Positions 44,192-53,194 of a DNA stretch of 64,000 bases are shown here, one piece after another. Origin of the DNA: Planotetraspora silvatica (lineage in GTDB: Bacteria > Actinomycetota > Actinomycetes > Streptosporangiales > Streptosporangiaceae). The DNA is taken from NCBI RefSeq assembly GCF_016863315.1, contig NZ_BOOQ01000009.1, forward strand, positions 62,001 to 126,000, in the 5' to 3' direction. Within the stretch, counting starts at the first letter, position 1, and each line of letters begins with the position of its first letter. The notes under the pieces were generated by a model. The model was not told the origin of the DNA and searched no databases. It saw nothing but the letters and a program-made list of their open reading frames with translations. Position numbers and translations under genes: made by a program.

Positions 44192-45249
44192 CCACCCCCC
44201 CGCTGAGCCCGGGCGCGTACGCCGAGGCGGTGCGGGCGGCCCTCGCCGACCTGCCCGCCGCGGACAGAGAGGAGATGCTCGAGGATCTCGACGACCATCT
44301 CATGGAGGTGGCCGCCGAGCCCGGCATGACCTTGGAGGATCGCCTCGGCTCTCCCGAGGCGTACGCCGCGGAGTTGCGGGCCGCCTATGGGGGCCGGCCC
44401 GCCCGCCCGCGCCGGCGTCTCACCGAACGGACGCGCAACCGGGCCGCCGGCCTTCTCGGTACGGCTCACGCCCGGTTGATGCAACTGCCGCCGTACCGGC
44501 AGGCCGTCGCCTTCGCGCCCGAGTTACGACCCGCCTGGTGGGTCCTGCGCGGCTACGCGGCGGCGCTGCTCATCCTGTCCGGGATCGGACCGCGCCGGCT
44601 GGTCCCCGGAGACGTGGTGGCGTGGGTGTTCACGCTCGCGCTGGTCTGGGCGTCGGTATGGGCCGGGCGCCGGGCCGTGCCCGGAGTCCCCGGCTGGGAG
44701 AGGGCACTGCTGCTCGGCGCCAACGTCGTCGCCGCGATCGTGGTGCTGGCCACGATGATCGATCCGCCGGTTCAGAGCTCGGGCCCCGTCGCCTTCGATG
44801 GCGGAGCACCCGTTCCCTACGGCGTGCAGGTGGAGAATGTCGCCGTCCTGGACGGGGGCAGCGTCTACAACATCATCCCGTACGACGAGAACGGGGCCCC
44901 GCTGCACGACGTGCGGCTCTACGACCAGGACGGCAGGCCGATCACCACCGACCCGGAGTCGTACGGCCGGGCGATCGCCGTCCCCTGCGAGGGCGAGCCG
45001 CCGATGCGCAATTCCTATCCGCTTCCGCTCATGCCGGAAGGGTCCTGGGTCGACCCGCTGCCGGGCGACACCTCCGCGTGCGTCCCCCCGAGCCCGTCGG
45101 CGACACCGTCGCCGACCGGCTCTCCGTCGGCCGGAGTCGCCCCGTCTTCGCCGGAGGGGGCCACGCCCGCCCCGGCGCCCTCCGCCACGCCCGCTCTGGC
45201 GCCCTCCGCCACACCGTCCGCGTCACCCACCAAGGCGGACGGGAAGTGA
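44188..45249 (+). CDS. HAAS/DUF1700-type membrane protein
   Basis: A 353-aa protein. N-terminal HAAS-like helical domain (EAVRAALADLPAADREEMLEDLDDHLMEV), four hydrophobic segments (about 125-200), an extracellular beta-like domain and a low-complexity Ala/Pro/Ser/Thr tail. Function unknown. GTG 44188. Contains a TTA codon at 44524-44526. The 3' end overlaps the convergent P450 gene by 27 bp. Confidence 0.75.
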   Translation: MTTPPLSPGAYAEAVRAALADLPAADREEMLEDLDDHLMEVAAEPGMTLEDRLGSPEAYAAELRAAYGGRPARPRRRLTERTRNRAAGLLGTAHARLMQLPPYRQAVAFAPELRPAWWVLRGYAAALLILSGIGPRRLVPGDVVAWVFTLALVWASVWAGRRAVPGVPGWERALLLGANVVAAIVVLATMIDPPVQSSGPVAFDGGAPVPYGVQVENVAVLDGGSVYNIIPYDENGAPLHDVRLYDQDGRPITTDPESYGRAIAVPCEGEPPMRNSYPLPLMPEGSWVDPLPGDTSACVPPSPSATPSPTGSPSAGVAPSSPEGATPAPAPSATPALAPSATPSASPTKADGK

Positions 45250-46428
45250 GAACAGGCCCCGCATGATGGCGCTCGGCCACCACGCCAGCTCACCGGGGTC
45301 GGTGGCGAGCGCGAGACGGGGGAAACGGCGCAGCACGCTGCCGATCGCGACCTCCGCCTCGACCTTGGCGAGGGCCGCGCCGATGCAGTAGTGCGGACCT
45401 CGCCCGAACCCGAGATGCGGTTCGCCGATCCTGCCGGGGGAGAACGCGTCGGGGTCGGGGAAGACGGAGGGGTCCCGGTTGGCCGCGAGCAGGGACACCA
45501 GGACCGGATCTCCGGGGAGCATCCGCTGCCCGCCGATGACGACGGGTTCGGTGGGGAAGCGCCAGGTGGCGTTCCGCACCGGGCCGTCGTAGCGGAGCAT
45601 CTCGTCGACGACGTCGGGGAGCAGGGAGAAGTCGGCGCGGAGCGCCGCGAGTTGCTCCGGGTGCCGTAAGAGGGCGAGAAGACCGTTGCCGATCAGCGCG
45701 ACCGTCGTCTCGTGGCCCGCGATGAGCAGCAGGAACGCCGTCGACGTCAGCTCGTCGGGATGGATCTCGCCCCGGTGGGAGCGCCGGACGAGCTCCGTGA
45801 GCAGGTCGTCGCCCGGGCGGGTCCGCTTGAGCGTGACGAGATCGCTCAGGAACTTCTCCAGCCCGTCGGTGGCGAGGGAGATCTGCTCGACCTCGGATGC
45901 CGCCGCCGAGTCGATCACCGACGCGAGACGGTGGAAGGCATCCCGGTCCTCCTCGGGCACGCCGAGCAGGTCGCAGATGATCGTGATCGGCAGCGGGTAG
46001 GCGAGGTCGGCGACCAGGTCGGCCTCGTCGCCGTCCAGACGGTCGAGCAGGCCGTCCGTCACCTCCTGCGCGCGGGCTCGCAGGCCCTCCATGCGGCGGG
46101 GAGTGAAGGTGGCGCTGACCAGCCGCCGAAGCCGGGAGTGGTCCTCGCCGTCCGCGTTGATCATGTGGCGCGCGAGGGAGGGGCGGTGGTCCAGCGGCAG
46201 GCCGAGGCTCGCCGCACGCCACTCGGGTGAGCCCGACGCCGGATCCTTGGACAGGGACGGGTGGGTGAGCGCCTCGACGGCGTCCTCATATCGGGTGACC
46301 AGCCAGGCCTCGCACCCCGGCAGCGGGACTCGGGTGACGGGGGCGTTGCGCCGCAGCCACTCGAACGCGGGATAGGGGTCGGCGTCGAATGCGGGGCCGA
46401 ACAGTGGGGGGCACGAGTCGGTAGACAC
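45223..46428 (-). CDS. Cytochrome P450
   Basis: A 401-aa soluble bacterial P450. I-helix oxygen motif AGHETT (237-242), ExxR at E276-R279, and the heme loop [10 protein letters not shown] with C348. Class of CYP105/107-like monooxygenases; substrate unknown, no ferredoxin gene adjacent. ATG 46428. Confidence 0.92.
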   Translation of the reverse strand: MSTDSCPPLFGPAFDADPYPAFEWLRRNAPVTRVPLPGCEAWLVTRYEDAVEALTHPSLSKDPASGSPEWRAASLGLPLDHRPSLARHMINADGEDHSRLRRLVSATFTPRRMEGLRARAQEVTDGLLDRLDGDEADLVADLAYPLPITIICDLLGVPEEDRDAFHRLASVIDSAAASEVEQISLATDGLEKFLSDLVTLKRTRPGDDLLTELVRRSHRGEIHPDELTSTAFLLLIAGHETTVALIGNGLLALLRHPEQLAALRADFSLLPDVVDEMLRYDGPVRNATWRFPTEPVVIGGQRMLPGDPVLVSLLAANRDPSVFPDPDAFSPGRIGEPHLGFGRGPHYCIGAALAKVEAEVAIGSVLRRFPRLALATDPGELAWWPSAIMRGLFSLPVRLGG

Positions 46429-46538
46429 GGGCGAGTATTTACCCCGGCATACCGGAGAAAAGTCGTGGAGAAGGGCAATCTCCGGTGATCAGCGAGACCG
46501 CGGCCACGCCGCCGGCCCCCTGCTGGGACGATCGGACC

Positions 46539-47417
46539 ATGAGTCGCGTACCTCCCGGAACCGGTTGGCCGGACGACCCCGCCCGGCCCGACACCCCTGT
46601 CGCGCACGACCCCCTGGAGGTCGCCGCGCTGGCGACGGACAGCGGGACGCTGGCGGAACTCACCGCCCGGCAGTCGGTGTGCCGGGCCTGCCCGCGACTG
46701 GTCGAGTGGCGGGAGTCCGTCGCCGACGTCAAGCGGCGGGCGTTCGCGGAGGAGACCTACTGGGGCCGCCCCATCGCCGGCTGGGGGGACGACAGGCCGC
46801 ACACACTCATCGTGGGGCTCGCCCCCGCCGCGCACGGTGGGAACCGTACGGGCCGGATCTTCACGGGCGACCGCAGCGGGGACTGGCTCTTCGCGTCGCT
46901 GTACCGGACCGGCCTCGCCGTACAGGAGACGAGCGTCCGCGCGGGCGACGGCCAGGGGTTGATCGGCGCGCGGATGATGGCGGCGGTCAGGTGCGCGCCG
47001 CCCGCCAACAAGCCGACGCCGGAGGAGCGGGACTCCTGCTTCCCGTGGCTCACCCGCGAACTCGCGCTGGTGGCGGAGTCCACACGGGTCGTCGTGGCGC
47101 TCGGCGGCTTCGCCTGGCAGGCGGTGTGGCCGGCGCTGCGTGAGGCCGGTTTCGCGCTGCCCCGGCGACGCCCGCCGTTCGGCCACGGGGTCGAGGTTCC
47201 CCTCTCGTACGGCACGGCGCCCGTGACGCTGATCGGCTGTTACCACCCGAGCCAGCAGAACACGTTCACGGGGCGGGTCACGGCGGAGATGCTCGACGCG
47301 GTGTTCGCGCGGGCGGTCGCGCTGGCCGGTCCGCACCCTGGTCACGACCCTCGCCGAACGCCCCCTTCGATGGCCGTCGGCGAGGCCCCTGCCCACATCG
47401 CCGACGACCGCTTGTGA
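46539..47417 (+). CDS. udgB: Uracil-DNA glycosylase, family 5-like (UdgB)
   Basis: A 292-aa DNA-repair enzyme. Motif [14 protein letters not shown] (93-106), iron-sulfur cysteines beginning C48 and C51 (CRACPRL), and [13 protein letters not shown] near the end match UDGb, which lacks the usual catalytic Asp/Asn and works on deaminated bases. ATG 46539; the RBS is weak. The stop codon overlaps the first Rex site. Confidence 0.85.
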   Translation: MSRVPPGTGWPDDPARPDTPVAHDPLEVAALATDSGTLAELTARQSVCRACPRLVEWRESVADVKRRAFAEETYWGRPIAGWGDDRPHTLIVGLAPAAHGGNRTGRIFTGDRSGDWLFASLYRTGLAVQETSVRAGDGQGLIGARMMAAVRCAPPANKPTPEERDSCFPWLTRELALVAESTRVVVALGGFAWQAVWPALREAGFALPRRRPPFGHGVEVPLSYGTAPVTLIGCYHPSQQNTFTGRVTAEMLDAVFARAVALAGPHPGHDPRRTPPSMAVGEAPAHIADDRL

Positions 47418-47430
47418 ATGCTTTCACGAG
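47411..47430. promoter_or_regulatory. Rex operator copy 1
   Basis: CTTGTGAATGCTTTCACGAG: matches the Rex consensus TTGTGAANNNNTTCACAA at all but one position. It overlaps the end of udgB, 176 bp before ndh. Confidence 0.6.
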
Positions 47431-47562
47431 TGTGAAGTCGGTCACGAAGAGAATTTTTGGCGCTCTTCGTAAAGGAAGAAGGCTCTGACCAGGCTGGTTC
47501 GGAAAATATCGGAGAAGTTTCGCTCTGAGCGGATTGGCGCCGATGCCGTCTCGTGACGTAAC

Positions 47563-47582
47563 CTTGTGAATGCTTTCACAAG
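47563..47582. promoter_or_regulatory. Rex operator copy 2 (perfect)
   Basis: CTTGTGAATGCTTTCACAAG is a perfect palindrome and a perfect Rex box, 24 bp before the ndh start; TAACCT just upstream may be the -10. NADH-sensing Rex would derepress ndh at high NADH/NAD+. Confidence 0.85.
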
Positions 47583-47605
47583 CAATCGAGGCACGAAGGG
47601 CATCC

Positions 47606-48937
47606 GTGGTGAACCGCAAGCCGAAGCACATTGTCATCGTCGGCGGTGGATACGTGGGCCTCTACACCAGCCTGCGCCTCCAGCGCACGCTCCGCCGTGA
47701 GCTGCGTGACGGGAGCGTTCGGATCACGCTCATCGATCCGCAGTCCTACATGACCTACCAGCCGTTCCTTCCTGAGGCCGCGGCGGGCAACATCTCGCCC
47801 CGCCACGTCGTGGCCCCGCTGCGCCGGGTGCTCCCCAAGGTCCGGGTCCTCAACGGCAAGGTCTCCAAGGTCCACCACGAGGCCAGGACGGTGACCTTCG
47901 AGCCCTCCGTCGGGCAGTCGCGGGAGATCGAGTACGACGTCATCGTCATGGCCGCCGGCTCCATCTCGCGCACGCTGCCGATCCCCGGCCTGGCGGACGC
48001 CGCGATCGGCTTCAAGACCGTCGGCGAGGCCATCGCGCTGCGCAACCGCGTGCTGGCCCTGCTCGACCGGGCCGACTCGAGCGAGGACGAGGAGGTGCGC
48101 CGCCGCGCCCTGACCTTCGTCGTGGTCGGCGGCGGCTTCGCGGGCATCGAGGCGCTCGCCGAGCTCGAGGACATGACCGAGGACGCGATCAAGTACTACC
48201 CGAGCATCCAGCAGAAGGACCTGCGCTGGGTCCTCATCGAGGCGAGCGACCGCATCCTGCCCGAGGTCGGCCCCGAGATGGGCGAGTGGACGGCGGAGGA
48301 GCTCCGCGAGCGCGGCATCGAACTCAAGATGAAGACCCTCCTCAAGTCCTGCGAGGGCGGCCTGGTGAAGACCTCGGACGGAGACTCCTTCGAGTCGGCC
48401 ACGATCGTCTGGACGGCGGGCGTCAAGCCGAGCCCGGTCGTCAACTCCGGTGACCTCCCGCTCGACGAGCGCGGCCGGATCATGACCACGACCCGCCTCA
48501 CGGTGGCCGGGGTCAAGGGCGCCTTCGCGGCCGGAGACGTCGCCGGCGTGCCCGACGTGACCAACCCGGGCCAGTACTGCGCGCCCAACGCCCAGCACGC
48601 CGTCCGCCAGTCCAAGGTCCTGGGCGACAACATCACGGCTTACCTGCGCGGGGAGAAGCTGAAGGATTACCGGCACAAGTACGCCGGATCGGTCGCCGGC
48701 CTGGGGCTCCACAAGGGCGTCGCGAACGTCTACGGGGTGAAGCTACGCGGGATCCCGGCGTGGTTCATGCACAGGACGTATCATCTGTCGCGGGTGCCTA
48801 CGGTGAATCGTAAGGTCCGCGTGATGGCCGACTGGACGTTGTCGCTGTTCTTCAAGAGGGAGACCGTCTCGCTCGGCCAACTCGAGAACCCCCGCGACGA
48901 GTTCAGGGCCGCCGCTCAGAGCGGTCCCACACGCTAG
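47606..48937 (+). CDS. ndh: Type II NADH dehydrogenase
   Basis: A 443-aa single-subunit NADH:quinone oxidoreductase. FAD-binding IVIVGGGYVGLY at the N-terminus, second nucleotide fold FVVVGGGFAGIEALAELEDM, FAAGDVA and a C-terminal amphipathic membrane region (WFMHRTYHLSRVPTVNRKVR). GTG 47606 with GAAGGG upstream; GTG 47609 and ATG 47570 (inside the Rex box) are unlikely alternatives. Controlled by Rex by inference from two operators. Confidence 0.94.
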   Translation: MVNRKPKHIVIVGGGYVGLYTSLRLQRTLRRELRDGSVRITLIDPQSYMTYQPFLPEAAAGNISPRHVVAPLRRVLPKVRVLNGKVSKVHHEARTVTFEPSVGQSREIEYDVIVMAAGSISRTLPIPGLADAAIGFKTVGEAIALRNRVLALLDRADSSEDEEVRRRALTFVVVGGGFAGIEALAELEDMTEDAIKYYPSIQQKDLRWVLIEASDRILPEVGPEMGEWTAEELRERGIELKMKTLLKSCEGGLVKTSDGDSFESATIVWTAGVKPSPVVNSGDLPLDERGRIMTTTRLTVAGVKGAFAAGDVAGVPDVTNPGQYCAPNAQHAVRQSKVLGDNITAYLRGEKLKDYRHKYAGSVAGLGLHKGVANVYGVKLRGIPAWFMHRTYHLSRVPTVNRKVRVMADWTLSLFFKRETVSLGQLENPRDEFRAAAQSGPTR

Positions 48938-49062
48938 ATCGTCACCGTACGGCACGCGCTCCGCATCCGGGGCGCGTGCCGTCCGGCGCCCGAGCACGAT
49001 GCCGGCCACCCCTTCCGTCGGCGGTGCGGTCAAACGTGACTGCGACGGAGGGTGGGACGAAG

Positions 49063-49635
49063 GTGGGGCTCTACGCTGTAACTGTGATCGGGAGGGACCG
49101 CCCGGGCGCAGTCGCCGAGGTCACGAGAGCGGTCGCCGGTGGTGGTGCCATCGGTGACTCCTCGATGAGCCTGCTCGGCGGCCATCTCGCGATGACCCTC
49201 GTCGTCTCGGCCGGTCTGTCTCGTGATCTCCTCGGTGAGAGCCTGACCCGGAGCATCCCCGGATTGGCCGTCGCCGTGACGGATCTCGCTCCCGCGCCGG
49301 TCGACCCGCCCGCCGCTCCCGGCTCGGCCGTCCCACCTGTCCCGGCGGCATCGCCCGGAGGGATCACGGACATCGGCCCTCCCGGGCTCGCCTACGCCCT
49401 CACCCTGCACGGCCCCACCAGGACCGACGTTCTTCCGGTGGCCACCGGCCTGCTCGCCGAGGTGGGCTGTGCCGTCACCTCGATGACCACACGAGTCGCC
49501 GGAAACCTGTTCGTCCTGGTGGCGGATGTGGAACTGCCCGCTCAGGCTGACGTGGCCTCGCTGATGCGGGCGATGGCCGCGGCCCTGGACGGATTCCGGA
49601 TCGCCTTCCGGCCGGCCGACCCGGCGGTGATGTGA
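49063..49635 (+). CDS. ACT-domain protein (GcvR-like)
   Basis: A 190-aa protein with two ACT domains (VTVIGRDRPGAVAEVTRAV and the second starting LTLHGPTRTDVLPV), like the glycine-cleavage regulator GcvR. Binds an amino acid by family. GTG 49063 with GGAGG ten bases upstream. Stop overlaps the deformylase-like gene. Confidence 0.8.
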   Translation: MGLYAVTVIGRDRPGAVAEVTRAVAGGGAIGDSSMSLLGGHLAMTLVVSAGLSRDLLGESLTRSIPGLAVAVTDLAPAPVDPPAAPGSAVPPVPAASPGGITDIGPPGLAYALTLHGPTRTDVLPVATGLLAEVGCAVTSMTTRVAGNLFVLVADVELPAQADVASLMRAMAAALDGFRIAFRPADPAVM

Positions 49636-50168
49636 TGGAAGGCGACAGGCGTACCTGTCTGATCGAGGGGGTGGTCACCGCGCCGCACCATCTGCTCGTG
49701 ACACCGGCGGCTCCTGTGGACCCGTCCGACGCCGTGGTGTCCTCCGTCGTGCGCCATCTGCTGGAGGTCATGCGCAGCATGCCGGGGTGCCGTGGCCTGA
49801 CGGCCCCCCAACTCGGCGTCGGATGGCGGCTGATGTGCCTCGACGTCTCCGGCCATCCCTCGACCCGGTCGTGTTCGGGGGAACTGGTCATCGCCAACCC
49901 GGAGGTCGTCGAGGCGGCCGACTGGGACGTGGCCCGTGAAGGCTGCCTGTCGGTGCCGGGCCTGGCCGCCGAGGTCGCCCGGGCCACTCAGATCACGGTC
50001 CAGGGCGTACGACCGGGCACGGGTGAGCCGATGACGTTCCACGCCGACGCCTTCGAGGCCCGTTGCGTCCAGCATCAGATCGATCATCTGGACGGCCTGC
50101 TCTTCCTGGACCGGGTCGCCGGAACGAGAGCCGTGCATGCTGTCCGGAAAGGGGGACAAGCGGCGTAA
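49635..50168 (+). CDS. Peptide deformylase-like protein with HQIDH instead of HExDH
   Basis: A 177-aa PDF fold: motif 1 GLTAPQLG (54-61), motif 2 EGCLS (102-106) with the metal cysteine, motif 3 QHQIDH (metal histidines H147 and H151). The catalytic glutamate of HExDH is Gln (Q148), so deformylation may be lost or weak. ATG 49635 overlaps the ACT stop; GTG 49632 is possible. Probably a paralogue of a housekeeping def elsewhere. Confidence 0.82.
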   Translation: MEGDRRTCLIEGVVTAPHHLLVTPAAPVDPSDAVVSSVVRHLLEVMRSMPGCRGLTAPQLGVGWRLMCLDVSGHPSTRSCSGELVIANPEVVEAADWDVAREGCLSVPGLAAEVARATQITVQGVRPGTGEPMTFHADAFEARCVQHQIDHLDGLLFLDRVAGTRAVHAVRKGGQAA

Positions 50169-50214
50169 GGGCTAACCAGTTACAGATGAGTGGTCCGTGG
50201 CATATGATCGCGGC

Positions 50215-50287
50215 GCCCCCGTAGCCCAACGGCAGAGGCAAGCCCCTTAAAAGGGCTGCGTTGTGGGTTCGAGTCCCACCGGGGGCA
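50215..50287 (+). tRNA. tRNA with anticodon UAA but a short (5-nt) variable arm
   Basis: A 73-nt cloverleaf: acceptor GCCCCCG/CGGGGGC, anticodon stem AGCCC/GGGCT around loop CTTAAAA giving anticodon TAA, variable region GCGTT, T-arm GTGGG-TTCGAGT-CCCAC, discriminator A. It reads UUA, so leucine is expected and the bldA-type role is possible, but bacterial tRNA-Leu normally has a long variable arm. The D-arm (3-bp stem, GGCAGA) does look like tRNA-Leu. CCA not encoded. Confidence 0.85.
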
Positions 50288-50309
50288 CAGTTTCCGCCAA
50301 GCATGAGCA

Positions 50310-50340
50310 AGCCCGCGACGTGAACGTCAGGTCGCGGGCT
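50310..50340. terminator. Hairpin 22 bp after the tRNA
   Basis: Perfect 10-bp stem AGCCCGCGAC / GTCGCGGGCT with an 11-base loop; a terminator for the tRNA gene and also the body of the left 35-bp direct repeat. Confidence 0.6.
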
Positions 50341-50345
50341 GATCT
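50311..50345. repeat. 35-bp direct repeat, left copy
   Basis: Matches 53187-53221 at 32 of 35 positions (shared tail ACGTCAGGTCGCGGGCTGAT). The two copies bound a 2.8-kb segment next to a tRNA gene. Confidence 0.75.
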
Positions 50346-50637
50346 GTGTTGTCCGGTTGTCCATGAATGCAGCGTCTCGAAGGGCGCTCGCCGTGATCCC
50401 GCCGTGAGTGTCCGGCCCGATCGGGCCACTTCATGTCCACGTAGGCACATTCGACGCGGAGCGTGGTGCCGATGGCCGCGATCTCGGCGGTCAGGATCTG
50501 GTGATGAGCGGGAATCGCTCGACATCCAGGAATTCCACGCTGCGCAGGTGGCCATCGCGCATCGCATTGGCGGTGTCGACCGTGGCGGTACCTGCTGCGC
50601 TTCACGCGGAGGCCCGGACTGGCTAGAGTTCTCGCCG

Positions 50638-51186
50638 ATGAACGCCCCACCGCCGCCGGACGGGCCCGCCGGCCCCCCAGGGTCTCCGCCCCCTGGTCCG
50701 CCGTACGGCGGACCGCCGGTCCGCTATGAGCCGCGGCGCCCCGGGACGCCGCGGCGCCGCGGACGGATCGGCAGGATTCTGGCCGTCGTACTCTCGCTCG
50801 CCGCGGCGGGCGGCGTGGTCGCCGGCATCATTTACTACGAGCAGAGCTACAAGCCGCGCCACTATCTCCGGGAATGGTCGTTCCGGATAGCGGCGCCACA
50901 GGGCCGCTTCAACCGAATCGAACTGGGCGCGGACGAACACGCGACCAACATCCGGTTCACGGAGCAGTGCCACCCAGCCTCACCGTGCGACCCGCCGCCC
51001 GTCAAGGCCGTCGCGGACTGGGTGGCGAGCGATGGCGGGGTCGTCACCGAGAAGGCCGTCGCGGAGTGTTTCAAGGACGGAGGCTCCTTCTCCTACGACC
51101 ACGAACGCCATCCCGTCAGCGTCCGCTGCGAGAAGGTCGACTCCCCCAGGTTCAGATACACCTTCACCGTACGCCTGGGCTACTGA
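50638..51186 (+). CDS. Membrane-anchored protein of unknown function
   Basis: A 182-aa protein: Pro/Gly-rich cytosolic N-terminus, one membrane segment (about 46-66, ILAVVLSLAAAGGVVAGIIYY) and an extracellular domain with paired cysteines (EQCHPASPCDPP, VAECFKD, VRCEKV). No family recognised; a ligand-binding or cell-wall-facing sensor is possible. ATG 50638. Inside the 35-bp-repeat segment. Confidence 0.6.
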   Translation: MNAPPPPDGPAGPPGSPPPGPPYGGPPVRYEPRRPGTPRRRGRIGRILAVVLSLAAAGGVVAGIIYYEQSYKPRHYLREWSFRIAAPQGRFNRIELGADEHATNIRFTEQCHPASPCDPPPVKAVADWVASDGGVVTEKAVAECFKDGGSFSYDHERHPVSVRCEKVDSPRFRYTFTVRLGY

Positions 51187-51573
51187 TCGCCCACGCGCCA
51201 CGAGCCTCGCCACCAGACCGCTGAGACCCCGCACACAGGAGTACGGCGATGCTGAGCAGGCGGAAGCGGTTCACATCGACCACGCCGTCGCCGCCTTACT
51301 CGGCCACCTGCCGTGTGGCGCCTGCCGGTTGAAGGCGGAAGAGCTCCGATCGGTACTTCGCCGCGATCCACCGCTATGCGATGTCCAGGCTCGGTCCCGG
51401 TGCCGCGGACGACATCGCCGCCACCACGGGACGTGGTGAAGACGGCCGCGACAGCCAACCCCGAAGTTCTGCTGGTTTGGCCACGGTGCGAACTTTCGGA
51501 AGCTCTACGGGAGAGAAGGGCTGAACCATCCCCCGACTGAGATGAGGCCGCTCATGACGAAGGAGCCCAAGCG
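51187..51573. other. Non-coding stretch with sigma-factor debris
   Basis: Between the membrane protein and the intact sigma gene. Holds the degenerate sigma fragment at 51351-51428 and otherwise no supported gene. Confidence 0.5.
51351..51428 (+). pseudogene. Fragment of an ECF sigma factor region 2
   Basis: Reads RYFAAIHRYAMSRLGPG then AADDIAATT, aligning with FAAIFDRHV ... ARRVGTDAADDIVAET of the intact sigma factor 250 bp downstream; no start or region 4 remains. Looks like a decayed duplicate. Confidence 0.6.
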
Positions 51574-52182
51574 GTGCTGCCTGAGATGACCAGCCCACCC
51601 GCGGCTTCCTCCCCGGCCCCGGACGACGCCGAGGTGATCGCGGCCTCCCTGAGCGACTCCGAGTGCTTCGCGGCCATCTTCGACCGGCATGTCGAAGTGA
51701 TCCATCACTACATCGCCCGCAGGGTCGGTACGGACGCGGCCGACGACATCGTCGCGGAGACCTTTCTGGCGGCCTTCCGGCGACGGTCCGTCTACGACGT
51801 GTCCCGCTCCGACGCGCGCCCGTGGCTGTACGGCATCGCCACCACGCTCGTCGCGCGTCATCGGCGTTCCGAAGTGCGGTACCTGCGGGCTCTGAGTCGC
51901 ACGGGGGTGGACCCGCTGCCGGAGTCGCTGGCCGACGGCGTCGTCAACCGGCTCATCACTCATGACCAGAAGCGGCGGCTGGCGGGGGCGCTGGCGACGC
52001 TGGGACAGGGTGACCGCGATGCCTTGCTGCTCGTGGTGTGGGGTGAGCTGACCTACGAGGAGACCGCTCGGGCCCTCGACATCCCCTTGGGAACCGTGCG
52101 CTCGCGCCTGAACCGGGCGCGTCGCAAATTACGCGCCCAGCTCGGTCGAAACGACCCGACGAAGGAGACCCACGATGGATGA
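51574..52182 (+). CDS. ECF RNA polymerase sigma factor
   Basis: A 202-aa sigma factor: region 2 FAAIFDRHVEVIHHYIARRVGTDAADDIVAETFLAAFRRR, region 4 YEETARALDIPLGTVRSRLNRARRKL. GTG 51574 (GGAG nine bases upstream) or ATG 51586. Its last 8 bases overlap the CU044_5270-type gene, a common actinobacterial pair in which the second protein is a membrane partner. Codon 186 is TTA (52129-52131), inside the DNA-binding helix end. Confidence 0.88.
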   Translation: MLPEMTSPPAASSPAPDDAEVIAASLSDSECFAAIFDRHVEVIHHYIARRVGTDAADDIVAETFLAAFRRRSVYDVSRSDARPWLYGIATTLVARHRRSEVRYLRALSRTGVDPLPESLADGVVNRLITHDQKRRLAGALATLGQGDRDALLLVVWGELTYEETARALDIPLGTVRSRLNRARRKLRAQLGRNDPTKETHDG

Positions 52183-53194
52183 GCTGCACATGCTCGCCGA
52201 GCTCCGCAGGGACACGCCGCCGATCCGCACGGGCGCCTCGGGTGCGGCCCGCGCACGGCTGCTCGAGGAGATGGCGGCTCCCCGCCGCAGCCGCCTCCGG
52301 TTGAGGCCGATCATCTTGCGAGCGGGCGTGGTCGCGGCGCTGGCATCGGCGATCATCACCGCGATCGCCGTGCCGCAGGACACCGGAGGAGACCCCGGAC
52401 GGCCGGACGCGGTCGCCGCGCTGGCCGGGGCCCAACCCGCCGTGGCGGCTGTGGCAGAGCGGGCGCGTACCGCGGCGGAGAAGCAGTCGACGGAGAAGGT
52501 GCCCGCGGACTCCTGGACGTACGTGCGGACGCTGCAGCGGGAAACTGAGTCGCACGACTTATCGGACCTGCGGGATTGGTACACCGCGGATGGCCGCTGG
52601 ACCGCCGGCATCGGCAACGATGGCCGTGTCACGGTGTCGGAAATCGATCCCAAGCGTGATGTTCCGTCCGCTGCATTCCTCCTGGGCGCGCCGACCGACC
52701 CGGAAGGCATGGCACGGCACGTCTACGCGGAAGTCGACAGGGTCATTGCGGCGGAGCGCACGGGAGGCATCCGCGCATCGACCATCGATACCTCGCGCGG
52801 GCGGGACGTCGCCGCGTTCACGCTGGTGAAAGAGGCGTTGAAGAGGTACTACGTCACGCCGCGCCAGCAGGCGGCCCTGTACGGCGCGCTGGCCTACATC
52901 CCCGGCGTGACGGTGATCGAGGATGCCGAGGACGCGGCCGGGCGGCACGGCCAGGCATTCGGCATCATCGACCCGCAGTCAGTGCGGTCGGAGATCATCT
53001 TTGACCGGCGTACCTACCGTTATCTGGGGTCTAGCTCCGTGTTCACCAAGGACTACACGGAACCGCCGCCTCCGCCCGGCGTGGACAGCGACTACGACCC
53101 CGACAATCCCCTGCACTTCGCGAAGGGCACCGTCGTCGAACTGAACGCGAAAATGGACGCCGCCGTGGTCGACGGCCCAGGTCAGCGCCCGTGA
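52175..53194 (+). CDS. CU044_5270-type membrane protein (sigma-factor partner)
   Basis: A 339-aa protein: short cytosolic N-terminus (DELHMLAELRRDTPP) likely to bind the sigma factor, one membrane segment (about 46-67), and a long extracellular domain. Families of this type accompany ECF sigma genes as putative anti-sigma factors. ATG 52175 overlaps the sigma gene. Codon 129 is TTA (52559-52561). Its stop lies within the right 35-bp repeat. Confidence 0.8.
   Translation: MDELHMLAELRRDTPPIRTGASGAARARLLEEMAAPRRSRLRLRPIILRAGVVAALASAIITAIAVPQDTGGDPGRPDAVAALAGAQPAVAAVAERARTAAEKQSTEKVPADSWTYVRTLQRETESHDLSDLRDWYTADGRWTAGIGNDGRVTVSEIDPKRDVPSAAFLLGAPTDPEGMARHVYAEVDRVIAAERTGGIRASTIDTSRGRDVAAFTLVKEALKRYYVTPRQQAALYGALAYIPGVTVIEDAEDAAGRHGQAFGIIDPQSVRSEIIFDRRTYRYLGSSSVFTKDYTEPPPPPGVDSDYDPDNPLHFAKGTVVELNAKMDAAVVDGPGQRP

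Larger units (their letters stand above)
50288..50637. other. Non-coding stretch after the tRNA
   Basis: Starts with the hairpin/35-bp repeat copy at 50310-50345; the rest shows no supported gene. Apparent - strand coding ending in VGLEPTT is only the tRNA read backwards. Confidence 0.5.

Noticed and set aside
50215-50287. Ochre suppressor tRNA
   Set aside because: Anticodon UAA reads UUA, not the stop codon UAA, which would need anticodon UUA.
50247-50567. - strand protein ending PPVGLEPTTQPF
   Set aside because: This ending is the tRNA gene read backwards; a common false gene.
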